NCBI GenBank assembly: GCA_035048485.1
Contig: CM068580.1
Coordinates: forward strand, 58,950,983-59,014,982
DNA: 64,000 bases
Reading direction: 5' to 3'
Source of the DNA: Pteria penguin
Lineage: Eukaryota > Mollusca > Bivalvia > Pterioida > Pteriidae
Shown here: positions 1 to 11,261 of the stretch, piece after piece
How positions within the stretch are numbered: the first letter of the stretch is position 1
Layout of the letters: every line of letters begins with the position of its first letter
Program-made: the position numbers and the translations under genes
The notes under the pieces: model-generated
Told to the model about the DNA's origin: nothing
The model's input: the letters and a program-made list of their open reading frames with translations, nothing else
Database searches by the model: none

Positions 1-1
1 C

Positions 2-1684
2 TTCATTGTTAAAAACACAACTAACACCAATGATAAGAGATCTTTTGTTGATGACTGTGGTGTGTGGGTAAAAAATTCTCGAAAAACCGCTTATTTTCTT
101 CAAACAGAAATTGGGCAACTTAAACCAATTTTCAAAAAGGGTGTCATTTTTTTCAAAGAAATCAAAGGGAAAATGGTTCCTTTAGAACCACAGCCATCTT
201 CAATTGACGTTGTTGTCCTACAGAGATACTATTCAAAATTGAAAAAAAATCCTGAATACCAAAGACGCGTAAGTTGGTTTGAGCACCTTCCCGGTCAGTC
301 AGATAAATTATCTTTGGCACTGTTTGAGTACATTGGGGAATATCCAGGGGAATGTGTTCATGGTAATGCAAAATCAAACAAACCATACAAACGACCAACC
401 TTGGAGCAGAAAAAAATCATTTCCGATGGTCTGAAACACGGTAAAGCACCAAATCAAATTTCAAAAGACTTAAACAAATTTGATTCTGAAAACTTAGTGG
501 ACCTCAAGGTCATTCAAAACGCAAAATTCGGGTATGACAGGGCAGCCAAACCACCTTCTTCGTCTTCTAATAACATTGCAGATGAAGTCCAGACAATTTT
601 GAGCTCCCTTCCAAACAATAAGTTTGTAAGATCTGTCATTGCTAACAACGACGGTAGACCCCCTTACATTGTTTGCTTTACTGATGAACAACTTGAAGAC
701 ATGAGACAATGCATGACAAACGGTGCCATCATTGGTATAGACAGAACATTTAACCTCGGACAATTTTATGTCACCTGCCTCTGTTATCAACACCCTAACC
801 TAACCCGTAATTCAACAAACACTTCACCAATCATGTTAGGTGCAATTTTCCTACACTCTGACGGCTCCTATGCAACGTACTGCGATTTTTTGAGTAAAAT
901 TAGATCGACTCTTGGATTTCATATTTTAACTGAAAAAATCATTTTTGGTACTGATGAAGAACTCGCTCTAGTAAATGCAATAAAAACCGTTTTCCCATCC
1001 TCTGAACATATCTTATGTACACGACACCTTAAAGAAAATGCACAACGTAATTTGGCCAGTAAAAATGTGGAGGAAAACATCAGAAATCAAATTGTGCATT
1101 CAATATTTGGACCTTCAGGCCTCTTAACTGCAGACTCTCGAATTTCATATTTAGAAAGAGAGCAAGAAATCTCAGATAAATTCGGGCATGTAGAGGGTAA
1201 TTATCTAACAGAGAAATTACTACCTACATTAAAAGAAAAAATTTTTCTCCCAAGTACGCGCAACCAGTTTATTCCACCAAATTGGAAAAATAACAATTGC
1301 GAGAGCATGAACCATAAGATAAAACTTCTGGGAGAATGGAGAATGTCTAAATTGCCACATTTGATCGACAGGTTACTGGAAATTCAGGAAACACAAATAA
1401 TAGAAATTCGTGGTGCGTTGCATGGTCGTGGTAATCTTCAGTTAGCTATACATGCCCAACACTTGCGTATTTCTCACAATACTTGGCTTGACCTGTCTGA
1501 TGATCAGAGAAATAAAGTATTTCGGAAGTTTTTAAAATTTAAAGTAAGAGATGTTGTAGAATCTTCGGATGGAAAATTAAATGTTCCAAACATAGCACGC
1601 ATCGCAAAAAAAACAGGTCAAGTCAAGCGTGTGAGATCTGCCAAGACCACCTCAGTGCCCAAAAAACCTAAATTAACAAAATGA
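2..1684 (+). CDS. MULE-type transposase, 5' end outside window
   Basis: The reading frame is open from base 2 to the TGA at 1682-1684, so the true start lies upstream; no ATG near base 62 is needed. The ~560 visible residues look like a Mutator-like DDE transposase. A first catalytic Asp sits in GIDRTFNLG (codon near 740), a second in FGTDEELALV (near 953), followed by the C-x2-H signature of this family in LCTRHLKEN, and the Glu in NNNCESMNHK (near 1301). The C-terminal tail is Lys/Arg-rich and could be a nuclear signal. There is no internal stop, so the copy may be intact or recently active; the N-terminal zinc-finger part is not visible. Terminal repeats were not identified. Family call from motif order and spacing; subfamily not assigned. 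Confidence 0.8.
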   Translation, partial: FIVKNTTNTNDKRSFVDDCGVWVKNSRKTAYFLQTEIGQLKPIFKKGVIFFKEIKGKMVPLEPQPSSIDVVVLQRYYSKLKKNPEYQRRVSWFEHLPGQSDKLSLALFEYIGEYPGECVHGNAKSNKPYKRPTLEQKKIISDGLKHGKAPNQISKDLNKFDSENLVDLKVIQNAKFGYDRAAKPPSSSSNNIADEVQTILSSLPNNKFVRSVIANNDGRPPYIVCFTDEQLEDMRQCMTNGAIIGIDRTFNLGQFYVTCLCYQHPNLTRNSTNTSPIMLGAIFLHSDGSYATYCDFLSKIRSTLGFHILTEKIIFGTDEELALVNAIKTVFPSSEHILCTRHLKENAQRNLASKNVEENIRNQIVHSIFGPSGLLTADSRISYLEREQEISDKFGHVEGNYLTEKLLPTLKEKIFLPSTRNQFIPPNWKNNNCESMNHKIKLLGEWRMSKLPHLIDRLLEIQETQIIEIRGALHGRGNLQLAIHAQHLRISHNTWLDLSDDQRNKVFRKFLKFKVRDVVESSDGKLNVPNIARIAKKTGQVKRVRSAKTTSVPKKPKLTK

Positions 1685-2998
1685 TCTTCATTTCTACTTT
1701 CTATTTCTGATCCACATCCCTCTACTTGTATCCTTCACTGACTCTCACATATCAATCAACTAACACACACCTCGACTTCTTCCCCTCCACTTGACGGCTG
1801 TGCTTGGGATTCAGTCTAGGGATCATTTAATTAACATAATTATACAGTATTTATAAAACCTCTTACATTTCCCCCTCAAAATAATATTTTCATTTAATGC
1901 CTCGACTTTTTCCTCCTCCGCTTGACGGTTGTGCTATGGATTAAGTCTAGGATATACCAACATAATTTAAATATGATTTCATATTTCATGTTAGGTCTGT
2001 AGATAATAAAATAAATCTTATTTATTTCTCTTTAAACTAAGATGCAATCATTGAAATAAAAAATAAAAAAAATAAATTTGGATCCATACGTAGAACCACG
2101 TCCTTGTCGTTGGATCTGGAAACATGTTCACATAGTAAATTTAACATTTATGAACATGGCTGAGAGTTCTACTTATATTTTCATGAATAGTTTTACAGAT
2201 TGAAATTTATTTACTAATGCAATGCATCCTTTAATAATATTCTTTGAGTATAATATACATTATAGTGTTATCGAAACAAGAGTTATCCTTCTTTGAAACA
2301 TTACGAAAACAGAATAAGCCTAGGAAATTTACACATTCAATTTCGTAGAAAGTGCGCTAAAAGTTAATGGATTGAAACGAAATTTTGCATATTACATATT
2401 GACATCATTATCCATCCATATATAGTGATATTTAAGCATTACATATCACCAATAGTCCCTGGGCGCTCCTAGGCTTGTCCCTAGGCTTAAAATCTGTCCT
2501 GGGCTTAAATTAGTATGACCCTTCTTACGTGCCTTTCTCTAGAGACCTAGCACCTAATTTCGAACATTTCCATATGTAAAAGATGTGAAACGCACGTAAA
2601 AATGCCATTTATTTCAAATCTGAACTTGAATAATAGCAGAATGCCCTTGGTGAACCAAGATGTTGCAGAGATAGCAAGCAAGAGCAGGTAACTCCAGTCT
2701 AGAACAGTACACCGGAAGTGACCGACAGGAGTTATCACTGTTTAGTATAGCCTAACTTTTTTTCTGTATTTTGGATTTATAATGACAGCTTTGACAGTTG
2801 GAGGTAAATAGATAATTTGGGTTAGCATTATACAATGCTATTAAAATGTTTGTTTATCCATGTTTACATGTCTGTCTTCATCAGTACATGTACACAACAC
2901 CCTCTCTCTGTAACACAGGTCTTTGAAGCTTTAAGTTTAGCGCTTCATACTAGTTACATGCAGCATCATTGTGGTAATTTTTAGATATTTACTTTAAT
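1685..2998. other. intergenic, no gene seen
   Basis: AT-rich sequence downstream of the transposase ORF. Only short shadow ORFs occur. Two similar strings around 1765-1815 and 1900-1950 (cctcgacttcttccc-like then a ttgacggctgtgct-like stretch) suggest a small degenerate duplication just beyond the transposase, possibly part of the element's terminal region. Confidence 0.5.
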
Positions 2999-3732
2999 CA
3001 GCTCTCGAAACTAACTTTTTCATGCACTAGTCTCGCGGACTAATCGGTTACAAAATCCATTAGTCCGCACAAAAAGCTATGAGTCCGCAGAAAAGTAGAC
3101 TATTTATTCATTTTAATTTGATTTAATTTCAGGGTAAACACATTTCATTTGTCAGATTTAACATTTCAAGACACTGTGGGGCACATATGCCTCTAGCTCC
3201 TTCTCGTCCATAAAGGAAGGATGGATAAATATATCGCCACATTTCTCTGTGGCCCCACTATCGCCATGCAAAACAACGTCAATGTCATTCGAAAACTATT
3301 GAAGCTGCTCTATAATCTGTTTCAATGAAGCGCACCAGCAACTCTGACTCTTGTTACTTTCCATGTACTTTTCGGTGAATACGGAATATCGCAACTAAAA
3401 TAACGTCAACATACATGCGCATTTTGTAATTGTTATAACTTCATATAATTGTGATGTTCGTTGCCCACATCGCGAATAATAGATTTGGTAAGTTACTAAA
3501 TGCAAACCGTAAGGGATTTTAGTAGTTGCGATACTCCATATTTTTATTATAAATAGGTTAAGGGATTTCCAGAAAAATAAGTTTTTAATCGTTTGCAGGG
3601 TGGGTGAGAGAATTTGAGTGGGTATCACAGAGTTTTCATTAGTCTGTCGGACTTATACAATGAGAAATCTGTTAGTCTGTGACATAATTTATTAGTCACG
3701 GACCTACGGACATACGTTAATTTCAAGCCCTG
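2999..3732. mobile_element. non-autonomous hAT-like element with imperfect TIRs
   Basis: The left end reads CAGCTCTCGAAACTAAC and the right end, reverse-complemented, CAGGGCTTGAAATTAAC. Subterminal 'tagtccg/cggacta' motifs are repeated at both ends (3030-3090 and 3640-3715). CAG-starting TIRs with short subterminal repeats are typical of hAT elements. No transposase is encoded in the 734 bp. A clear 8-bp target duplication is not seen, so the exact ends are approximate. Confidence 0.5.
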
Positions 3733-5250
3733 TTAGTACATCATTAATAGTGATATATCAAATTTGTTTTGTTAGACTTTTTCAAGTCCATGTCATACTC
3801 CTTTTAGTGTGGGCCTTCGCAAAGTCAGTGGTCCGGTTTCGCTCCATGAGAGGCAGAGTGCTAAAAAACAAGAATGACAGTAATGAGAGACAGAATAAAG
3901 AGAAAGATGACCAGGAGATATGTGAGTCTGGTGTGCAAGATATAGAAAAGTAGACATCGGAGTAAAGGGGAAAGAGAGTTAGATTGGGACAAGGATACAT
4001 GTAGGGAGAGACTGGGATAAGAGCAAGAGGATAAACATTCAGAGGTGTCAGAGGATGAAAGTGATGTGATTGAGCATAGTTTTTTAAATTGAAAGAGAAA
4101 TAGAAAATTGTTAATGTTTAAAGTACATGTAATTGGAATTAAATTCAAATAACTTCATTATAAGTATATAAACTTTATATTTGAGGAATTGAATAAAGTT
4201 CGAAAAAGTTATGAAAGTCTGCATTTATTCACTGGATACAAAACACTACTCCAGGCTCCTAATCTAGGGACCTGGGTGGCTACCATGTCAAAAGTTAGTT
4301 TTCGTCCCTGTACATGTATACTTTACATGTACATCTACATGTACATGTACATACATAACACTGATCCTTACTTGAATAGAAAGATTATTGCCATAATACA
4401 AAATAATTTTGACGAGAGAAACTGATAACACAGATAAGGTTTGATGGTCAAGAAATTATTTCTAGGGAATGTTGATCATGTTCCATGAAGTGCAAATGCA
4501 TGATCTTCCACGGATTCAATTATTGGACATATTTAGTTAGCCAGGAGAATTATGCCAACTGTGACATTGATAAACATTGTAACATTCATGGCAAGAACTC
4601 AAGCTTCAGTGTGAAATTTTGACAAATATTATACCTGAACCATCTGCAGTTTACAGACCTCAGCATGATAATTGAAGACATTTTTATAATTTGTTTTTGT
4701 AGCAGTAGAGAATATTGATTGAAAATCATAGTAATACTATTAGTAGATGTGTATTGGTAAATTTGCTGGGGAAGATTTCTAAAGATTTATGAGTTGTCCA
4801 GGATTACAGTGCAGTCTACATGTAGGTGTACCATGTTTTGTAATTTTTATACCAAGCACAGATAAATCGAATTTACTCATGAATTTTCACTGTGGTTTGT
4901 GTGATTTGTCCAATATGCTTGTGTTTTTTGTGGGGTTTCTTGTGTTTTTTTTTTTCTTTTTGGGGAGAGGGGGTGAATTTTTTCAAAAACACCTAAATTG
5001 CACTGTATACTAATTGTCTCATCTAAAACACAGGATACTGACAAGTCAAATATGTTGTGCAAAAATATGACCTCTTGGGTCCAGAACCATTCATATAACA
5101 AATTAAGCTATGCTAGCTCAATGTTAAAACTGAAATCAGAATAAATAGACACTTGTTGTATATGAGCATAGAAATCAAAACCTTGATTGAGCTTTTAATC
5201 ATAAACATGTCTACATGTATCACAATATATTTGTATATGTAATTTTACAG
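3733..5250. other. non-coding, possible 5' region of the coiled-coil gene
   Basis: No convincing exon. 3880-4080 is a purine-rich tract whose translation is acidic/basic low complexity in broken frames, so it could be a decayed coding remnant but is not called. 4318-4356 is a tacatg-type microsatellite. The missing first exon(s) of the gene whose exons start at 5251 should lie here or upstream of the window. Confidence 0.4.
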
Positions 5251-5334
5251 GCACCTGTATACAGCAAGACCCAGTACAGAGTATTAACGATGATGTGTAT
5301 TCGAAAGTCTATGATCTCATCAATGCTAGAACAG
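5251..5334 (+). CDS. internal exon of coiled-coil tail-anchored protein gene
   Basis: The exon is bounded by AATTTTACAG on the left and a GTATTTAT donor on the right. It is 84 nt, enters with two bases of a codon and leaves with one, so it is a phase 1-1 exon. It encodes about 28 residues, including the string SINDDVYSKVYDLINAR, which looks helical. No in-frame ATG occurs, so an upstream exon must supply the start. It is linked to the exon at 6892 by phase and by a continuous open frame. No domain recognised. Confidence 0.6.
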
Positions 5335-5558
5335 GTATTTATAGTCTTATCTTAATGTTCCTTGAAAAATTGTGGAGATTCAGACCGTGGTTATATCGCT
5401 TGTCTGTATGTCTTTTTTAAATTTCTATCTGGAATCAGATCTCATTAGTATTATATATATTATATGTCTTATTGTTCCCCGCTTTTCAGGATAGCATGGG
5501 GATATTAAATCTCATTTGTCTGTGCTTCTGTCCGTCTGTCTGCCCTCCTGTTACAGAA

Positions 5559-5806
5559 ACTTTAACCTTGGTCATAACTTTTTAACTGTAAGATGTAGGG
5601 CCTTCATATGTGGCATGTGTGTCCCTAATTGCAATACCTTTCTGTTGGTACCAAAACTTTTTATCATGTGATCTTGACCGTGGCCTTTGACCTACTTCAA
5701 TGTAACTTTTTAACCTTAAGACGTGGGACCTTCATATTTGGCTTGTGTGTCCCTAATGGCAATACCTTTCCGTTGGTACCAGATTTTTTTATCATATGAC
5801 CTTGGC
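5559..5806. repeat. two diverged tandem copies of a dispersed repeat
   Basis: Copy 1 (about 5559-5683) and copy 2 (about 5697-5806) share the order 'aactttttaac', 'ccttcatat', 'gtgtgtccctaat', 'caataccttt', 'gttggtacca', 'atcat-tga-cttg'. A third, more diverged copy lies at about 16940-17190. This style of dispersed repeat is common in bivalve genomes; family name not assigned. Confidence 0.55.
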
Positions 5807-6445
5807 AGTAAACTCAATATTTTGATTTCCAGAAAACCAATTTAGGTCATTCTACTCAGGCCGTTAGTCTATTGGAGAATGCCCAGTGGAAAACTATGGG
5901 AAATAAAGGGGAAAATTCTCAATTATGTTAGAATTTAGTATAATATCGTCAAAACTTTTCAAGGTTCCGCTACAGATACATGTAGACATGCACAACCATG
6001 ACAATATGTCACAGATCACTGCACCCTATATATTGATATAACTCTGAAAGCGGAGGACCACAATTCTCTGAATTTGCTTGTTTAAAATCATTAATCTATG
6101 ATCTGTATCCAAGGTCACATTTCAAAAATCAAGGTCAATGTCACTCTGCATCTTTGACTTGAGAGATTATTTGGTGAAAATTTTCTACCATCATTACTTA
6201 TATGCATCAAAAATTCTTACTATTATAAAGATTAAAACAGGATTTAATTAATTCTTTTGGGACTATTTCCAGCATGGGTAAAAGGTCAATGAGATCTAAA
6301 ATTAAATCTATGATTTTCTGCAATTTTATGAATATGTGATACATTTGGATCATACTTAGATTTTGGCATTCCAGACTGAAGCATGTACAGTGTAATCACT
6401 TACTGGAAATTCCGTAATGTGGGAAACCCAAAAAGATAAAAAAAA

Positions 6446-6833
6446 TTCAATCTGATTAAAACCATATCTTTATTCCGCTTCTCTATTTGTCCCATTGCGT
6501 ATAAAGATCTGGTGAAGTCCCGTAAGGGGTCACGTTCTGGTGAACTCTGATTTTCAGCCAATCAATGGATCGGCTACAAAATCTTAGGGATGAGATTAAC
6601 ATCCACTGTCTGCATGACCCACAAGGTAGTTTTTGAACAGTGTTTGTTACATATTGCGTCACTATCACGTGCCTAGCCGAATCACTGATTGGCTATGGGA
6701 AATAACGGTTTCGGTAACTGAGACGTCATCAGAGGTCACCAGAATGGGAACCCTTACGGGGCTTCACCAGATCTTTATACACAATGGGACAAATAGAGAA
6801 GCGGAATTAAGATATGGTTTTAATCAGATTGAA
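6446..6833. mobile_element. fold-back MITE
   Basis: Arms 6446-6576 and 6672-6833 are near-perfect inverted repeats (outer ends ttcaatctgattaaaacc and its complement) and include matching inner segments with 'agccaatca'. The element is almost entirely palindromic with a short spacer and no ORF. It lies in intron 1, just upstream of exon 2, so its hairpin could affect splicing of that exon. Superfamily not determinable; no clear target duplication seen. Confidence 0.7.
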
Positions 6834-6891
6834 AAAAATTCTATGTGTTTACAACTGAAAGTTTTTTATGTATTGTATTTTCTTTATGCAG

Positions 6892-7035
6892 GCCAGAAGC
6901 CGACTAGATATTGGCATCTGTATGAGTTCAAGAAATACATTGATAAATTTGTCCATCCTAACCCTCTACCATTCAGACAGCACATGGTCAGACCTCTTGG
7001 TCTGGGAGAAGACAGAATACTGGAACTACTGCAAA
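6892..7035 (+). CDS. exon 2 of coiled-coil tail-anchored protein gene
   Basis: The acceptor TCTTTATGCAG and donor AAAGTAAG are both good matches. The 144-nt exon is phase 1-1 and encodes about 48 residues, including RYWHLYEFKKYIDKF and RPLGLGEDRILELLQ. The residues look like amphipathic helices. The GLGEDRILELLQ stretch recalls death-fold helices only vaguely, and no domain is assigned. It joins in frame to the previous and next exons. Confidence 0.65.
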
Positions 7036-7680
7036 GTAAGAATTGCTGGTAATCGATACAAATCGATTCAATACTGCAAATGTTCAATGTACTACGGCAT
7101 AATTCTAAGTAGTATTGTAGAGACTGGAGAAAAAAACAGATTTAGTTAGTCCTCATTTTAAGAACAACTTGCATCTATTATTTGAACTTGAAGATTACTT
7201 GTTCGAATTCATGTATAGTCAGTTTTTAGTTTTGTAAAGTGATATATGTACAATGTAACTAATTGCTGTACAATTCAATTCAAGCTGTTGTAGTCAACTG
7301 GGTTTTTTTTTTAAATATATTCAAGACAAGCAGGTTCAGGAAGCTAAATTACTGTCAATAGCTTAATATTCCTGGGGTATAAATTTTCTCTTTTCAGGAA
7401 CAGTTAGGTACTCTGACCCTGGAATTATGCACCCACAAATATCATAGCCAGACCATAGGGATCAATAACAGGGATCAATAATTGTACAATTGTACAATGT
7501 AGTCCCAAATTCAAAAAGCTCCATTTCTGGCATTATATTTCTGGCTTATGATAATAAAGCTTCTCTATAGAAAGGAGGTAATAATGAATTACATGACCAT
7601 ATGTGACGTTTTGTGATCACTTAGGTTTTAAATTTATAAATGAACATGATAAATATTTATTGGTTATTGGATGATTTCAG

Positions 7681-7788
7681 GATGGGATGAAAAAGAAGAC
7701 ATTGAGATAGACAATCTCTTGAACACTTTCAATCATCCAAGTAGAGATGACTTGCAACTGGCATATGACAGATTTGTTCTGCAGCAAG
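7681..7788 (+). CDS. exon 3 of coiled-coil tail-anchored protein gene
   Basis: The acceptor GATGATTTCAG and donor AAGGTAAGG flank 108 nt, again phase 1-1. It completes an Arg codon with the last base of exon 2, then encodes WDEKEDIEIDNLLNTF and ends DDLQLAYDRFVLQQ. The text is acidic and helical with no recognised domain. Donor is followed closely by a SINE insertion (7832-8108). Confidence 0.65.
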
Positions 7789-7831
7789 GTAAGGAACTCC
7801 CCCTCCAAAAAAAAAAAAGGAAAAGAAAAGA

Positions 7832-8108
7832 CTGATCGATTGATTGAGTTTTGTTTAATGTCACACCACGAATATTTCACGTATATAGGACGGCATCTGT
7901 CTGATTTGGGGCATACAAATTTTGATCTTTGCAACGAACCCACCCGAAGCAGTGAGGGATCTTTAACGTGTCATGCATACCACGACACGGGGCCTCGGTT
8001 TTTACTGTCTCATCCGAAAGACAGAACACCAATATGACCAGAGCGGGAATCGAACCCTGGCCTCCGGGATCAGGTGTCCAGCGTGATACCATTAGGCCAT
8101 GCCGGCTT
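7832..8108 (-). mobile_element. tRNA-derived SINE, full copy with target duplication
   Basis: It lies in minus orientation. The tRNA-like head is at the right end (GCCGGC at the element edge, B-box-like 'gggttcgattcc' on the minus strand near 8045-8060) and the tail 'aatcaatcgatc' is at the left. A perfect 12-bp target duplication, gaaaagaaaaga, occurs at 7820-7831 and 8109-8120. The same family is at 33832-34086 and 59426-59699, with a decayed piece at 11262-11440. Confidence 0.8.
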
Positions 8109-8361
8109 GAAAAGAAAAGAAAAGAAAAAAGAAACATGGCCAATATGCATTAAAATATCTTTAATATGTTCATTCAGGAAAATAATGAATAAAGATTAGG
8201 GCCAGTCCATGTTCTGTATTTTTTTAAGTAAGTAGTAATTTTGAATTCCTTGTAAAATCTGGCAAACATAGTGGAGTTGTGATAGAGAAATACTAGGTCT
8301 GAGTCCAAATGGCGACAATTTAAACCACTGAAATAAGTAAAAGATGTGTAAAAAATATATA

Positions 8362-9479
8362 CAGTGATGCTCCCTTTATTCGGACACATTTGTTCCTGGC
8401 CGATTTGTTCGGATAAACGGATTTTCCGGATTACTGGATCATAGTACCGGTACATTAGATGTTAAAGAATCTTATTTCTTGATAAAAGCAGGGTGTATAC
8501 AGTACACGATGAAACACAAGTAATAATCCTTATATGCGTTTAATTTGTATACGAAGAAATATATATATATCTATTACGCATTTAATATATTAACAGCTTT
8601 AGTAAATTGTACATTAATTGCAGCCAAATTTCTGAAACCTGCATGATTTTTCAACTCACTATCATCTATTTAAATGTTGACAGCCGCCTTTGTATATACC
8701 TCGCGCTTGACTAATTAATTTCACTTCTGTCGTGATCGGAGTGTTTATCTAACATCCTACTGTGTCATACAAATTTAGAATTGAAAAGCATTCATGTCCC
8801 CATAAATTTATAATGTGTTCATGTTTTAAATATTAAAATTTTCTATAAATATAAAACAGAAGAATTACTAAAAGTTAAAACTACTCTACAAACTAATGTA
8901 ATGAGCACTAAGTAAGGATACGTTATCAATTATCGATCTCAGATAGAAGAATGACGATGCTTAAAGTTTGGTTACAATCTAAAGCCCATTTAATTAACAA
9001 TGTAAGCTGCGAAGTCGGCAGTTTACTTTTATTTACTATCATTTAACTACCAGTAATCTTCATTTCTGACGTGAACGTGTACTGACTCATTAAAAAGCAA
9101 TCATCATTGACCGCTAACATGACGTTTGACTACACCACAGTTCATAACTGGATAGGTAATTAACATACAATAGGTAGGTGACCAGGTAAACACGTCGTTT
9201 AACTGTTAAACAATCTGCGCAGAGAGGAGATAAGCAGTGTATTAATTAATCTGCAGTTATTTGCTACAGTTACGTACGGAAAGCGAAATTTTGTCTGGAT
9301 TATTGGAGCAAATTCATGTACTTTTGGAATTCTGTACCCGTATTTCCTTGTCCGGATCCGGATCGCGGATTTCCGGATTATCGGATCCAAATATCATTTG
9401 GGAAATCCATTCCCGCACTTTCTTGTCCGTAAAGTGGATTTTCCGGATAAACGGAGCCCGGATTAACAGAGCATCACTG
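8362..9479. mobile_element. non-autonomous pogo/Tigger-like transposon
   Basis: The left end CAGTGATGCTCCC and right end AGCATCACTG form TIRs that begin with CAGT and are flanked by TA on both sides (8360-8361 and 9480-9481). The subterminal regions repeat 'ttatccgga/tccggataa' motifs several times (8375-8440 and 9345-9460). CAGT ends with a TA target are typical of the pogo/Tigger branch of Tc1/mariner. No transposase ORF is present in the 1118 bp, so it is a deletion derivative. It sits in intron 3 of the coiled-coil gene. Confidence 0.75.
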
Positions 9480-9609
9480 TATCAAGATTTCACCTAAATG
9501 TTGAAATAAGAAAAGTCAGATCTTTCAGAACAGACAAAAATGTAAAATTCAGGTGAAAGTATGACATAACAAAGAAGTAGTATGTTGTAAATTTATGTAT
9601 ATTTTTCAG

Positions 9610-9659
9610 GCCGTCCTCCAAGAGTGACTGAGAATTTGAAAAGTACATCCTTGCATTAG
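9610..9659 (+). CDS. possible alternative terminal exon of coiled-coil gene
   Basis: A strong acceptor (ATATTTTTCAG) precedes 9610. Read in the phase left by exon 3, it gives GRPPRVTENLKSTSLH and then a TAG at 9657-9659. A GTAATAAG donor-like site follows at 9662. It could be an alternative 3' end that removes the coiled coil and membrane anchor, a poison exon, or a chance acceptor. Only RNA evidence would decide. Confidence 0.25.
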
Positions 9660-10087
9660 AAGGTAATAAGAGTCGAGACATCTCAAGGAAAACCTTAGGT
9701 ACTCAAATGACAATTTTATCAAAGAAATTCTGCTTCAAACTTCTTTTGATTCATTCCTTTCATCCTAAGATAGATGATGCATTTTTTAATTACTCAGAGA
9801 GTAGAAAGCCGTTCTCAGGTTGCAGAAATTAGAGCTATTTTACATTTGATAAAAAATTTAAAATTCTTCCCCTTGCCATGAATACTAAGCAAGTGAAATT
9901 TTTAGTACATGTATACCTTTTTTTTTCTTTGATACCCAGTGCAGGAGGATTAAAGTCAGATAATGAACAGGAAACCAAGCCATATTAGGTGAAGATTTCT
10001 GTTGATGCTGCTACCCATCTATAGCTGGATGGATTTAGGCATGTGTTAAGTGCTTTGTGTTATAACACATTGACCAGAGTAGAATTC

Positions 10088-10623
10088 TCCTGACTGATTA
10101 CCATACTTATCATCTGTGATCTTCTGACTGATCACAATACTTATCACCTGTGATCTTCTGACTGATCACCATACTTATCACCTGTGATCTTCTGACTGAT
10201 CACCATACTTATCACCTGTGATCTTCTGACTGATCACAATACTTATCACCTGTGATCTTCTGATTGATCACCATACTTATCACCTGTGATCTTCTGACTG
10301 ATCATCATACTTATCACCTATGATTATCTGATTGATCACCATACTTATCACCTGTGATCTTCTGACTGATCGTCATACTTATCACCTATGATTATCTGAT
10401 TGATCACAATACTTATCACCTGTGATCTTCTGACTGATCACCATACTTATCACCTGTGATCTTCTGACTGATCACAATACTTATCACTGTGATCTTCTGA
10501 CTGATCACCATACTTATCACCTGTGATCTTCTGACTGATCATCATACTTATCACCTATGATTATCTGATTGATCACCATACTTATCACCTGTGATCTTCT
10601 GACTGATCGTCATACTTATCACC
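10088..10623. repeat. 34-bp minisatellite, about 16 copies
   Basis: The unit is of the form 'tcttctgactgatcac' plus 'catacttatcacctgtga'. Variant units ('tatgattatctgattgatc') recur in a regular order with 'gatcgtcat' units, so there is a higher-order pattern. It lies in intron 3 and is non-coding. Confidence 0.9.
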
Positions 10624-10934
10624 CACCGAATACGTCACATGAATACATTATAGGGAGTATAATTACATGTCTTTATAATATCAATGCAACATTCTCTGTA
10701 ATTTTAAGGGAGCAACTTGGATCCATTTCTTGCTCTTGGTTTCATAGTTATTTAGTGTTTCTGTGTTAGAGTATATAGAATATTGAAGGATGTGCTGAAA
10801 TACATTTCTATGGCTATTGGCAAATGATCCATTGAGATCAGAAACAGTTGTTTAATTTACTGCAAGTTATCGTTTTATGCTTTTCACAGGGAGTGCATAT
10901 AGTTGCAGCTTTGTCATTCCGTTTGTTTGTCTGT

Positions 10935-11240
10935 CCATTTGTCATAATTTTGTTTGGAGCATAGTACAAAAACTATAAGAAGTATCACTATGGAATTTCG
11001 TAGGTAGGTATATTGTGAAGAGGAGAAGTGCAGTGCACAGAACCATAGCTCTCTTTTTGCAAAATTTAGGAGTTTTTGCCCTTTTGTCATATTTCATACT
11101 TAAAATTTGTCTGGAGCATAAGACAAAAACTATATGAGGTATCAACATGAAACTTTGTAGGTAGGTAGATCTTGATGAAGAGAAGTGTCGTTCACAAGAA
11201 CCATAACTCTCTTTTACATTGTACTGGAGCTGTTGGCCTT
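10935..11240. repeat. two-copy diverged dispersed repeat
   Basis: Two copies (about 10940-11085 and 11090-11235) share the order 'ttgt-tggagca', 'acaaaaactat', 'ggtatca', 'tttgtaggtaggta', 'gaagagaagtg', 'ccataactctc'. Dispersed mollusc-style repeat in intron 3; not coding. Confidence 0.55.
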
Positions 11241-11261
11241 TGTTATTTTTTTTTTATACTA

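Larger units (their letters stand above)
5335..6891 (+). other. intron 1 of coiled-coil gene
   Basis: 1557 bp, GT-AG. It contains a two-copy diverged repeat (5559-5806) and a fold-back element (6446-6833) that ends only about 60 bp before the exon 2 acceptor. Confidence 0.5.

Noticed and set aside
3750..3953. 67-codon ORF as first exon (signal anchor) of the coiled-coil gene
   Set aside because: It has a hydrophobic start but no suitable donor in phase 1 before its stop, and the sequence is low complexity.
7747..8153. Overlapping ORFs on both strands in intron 3
   Set aside because: They are translations of the SINE and its A-rich flanks.
10088..10623. CRISPR-like array of 34-bp repeats
   Set aside because: Tandem minisatellite without spacers.
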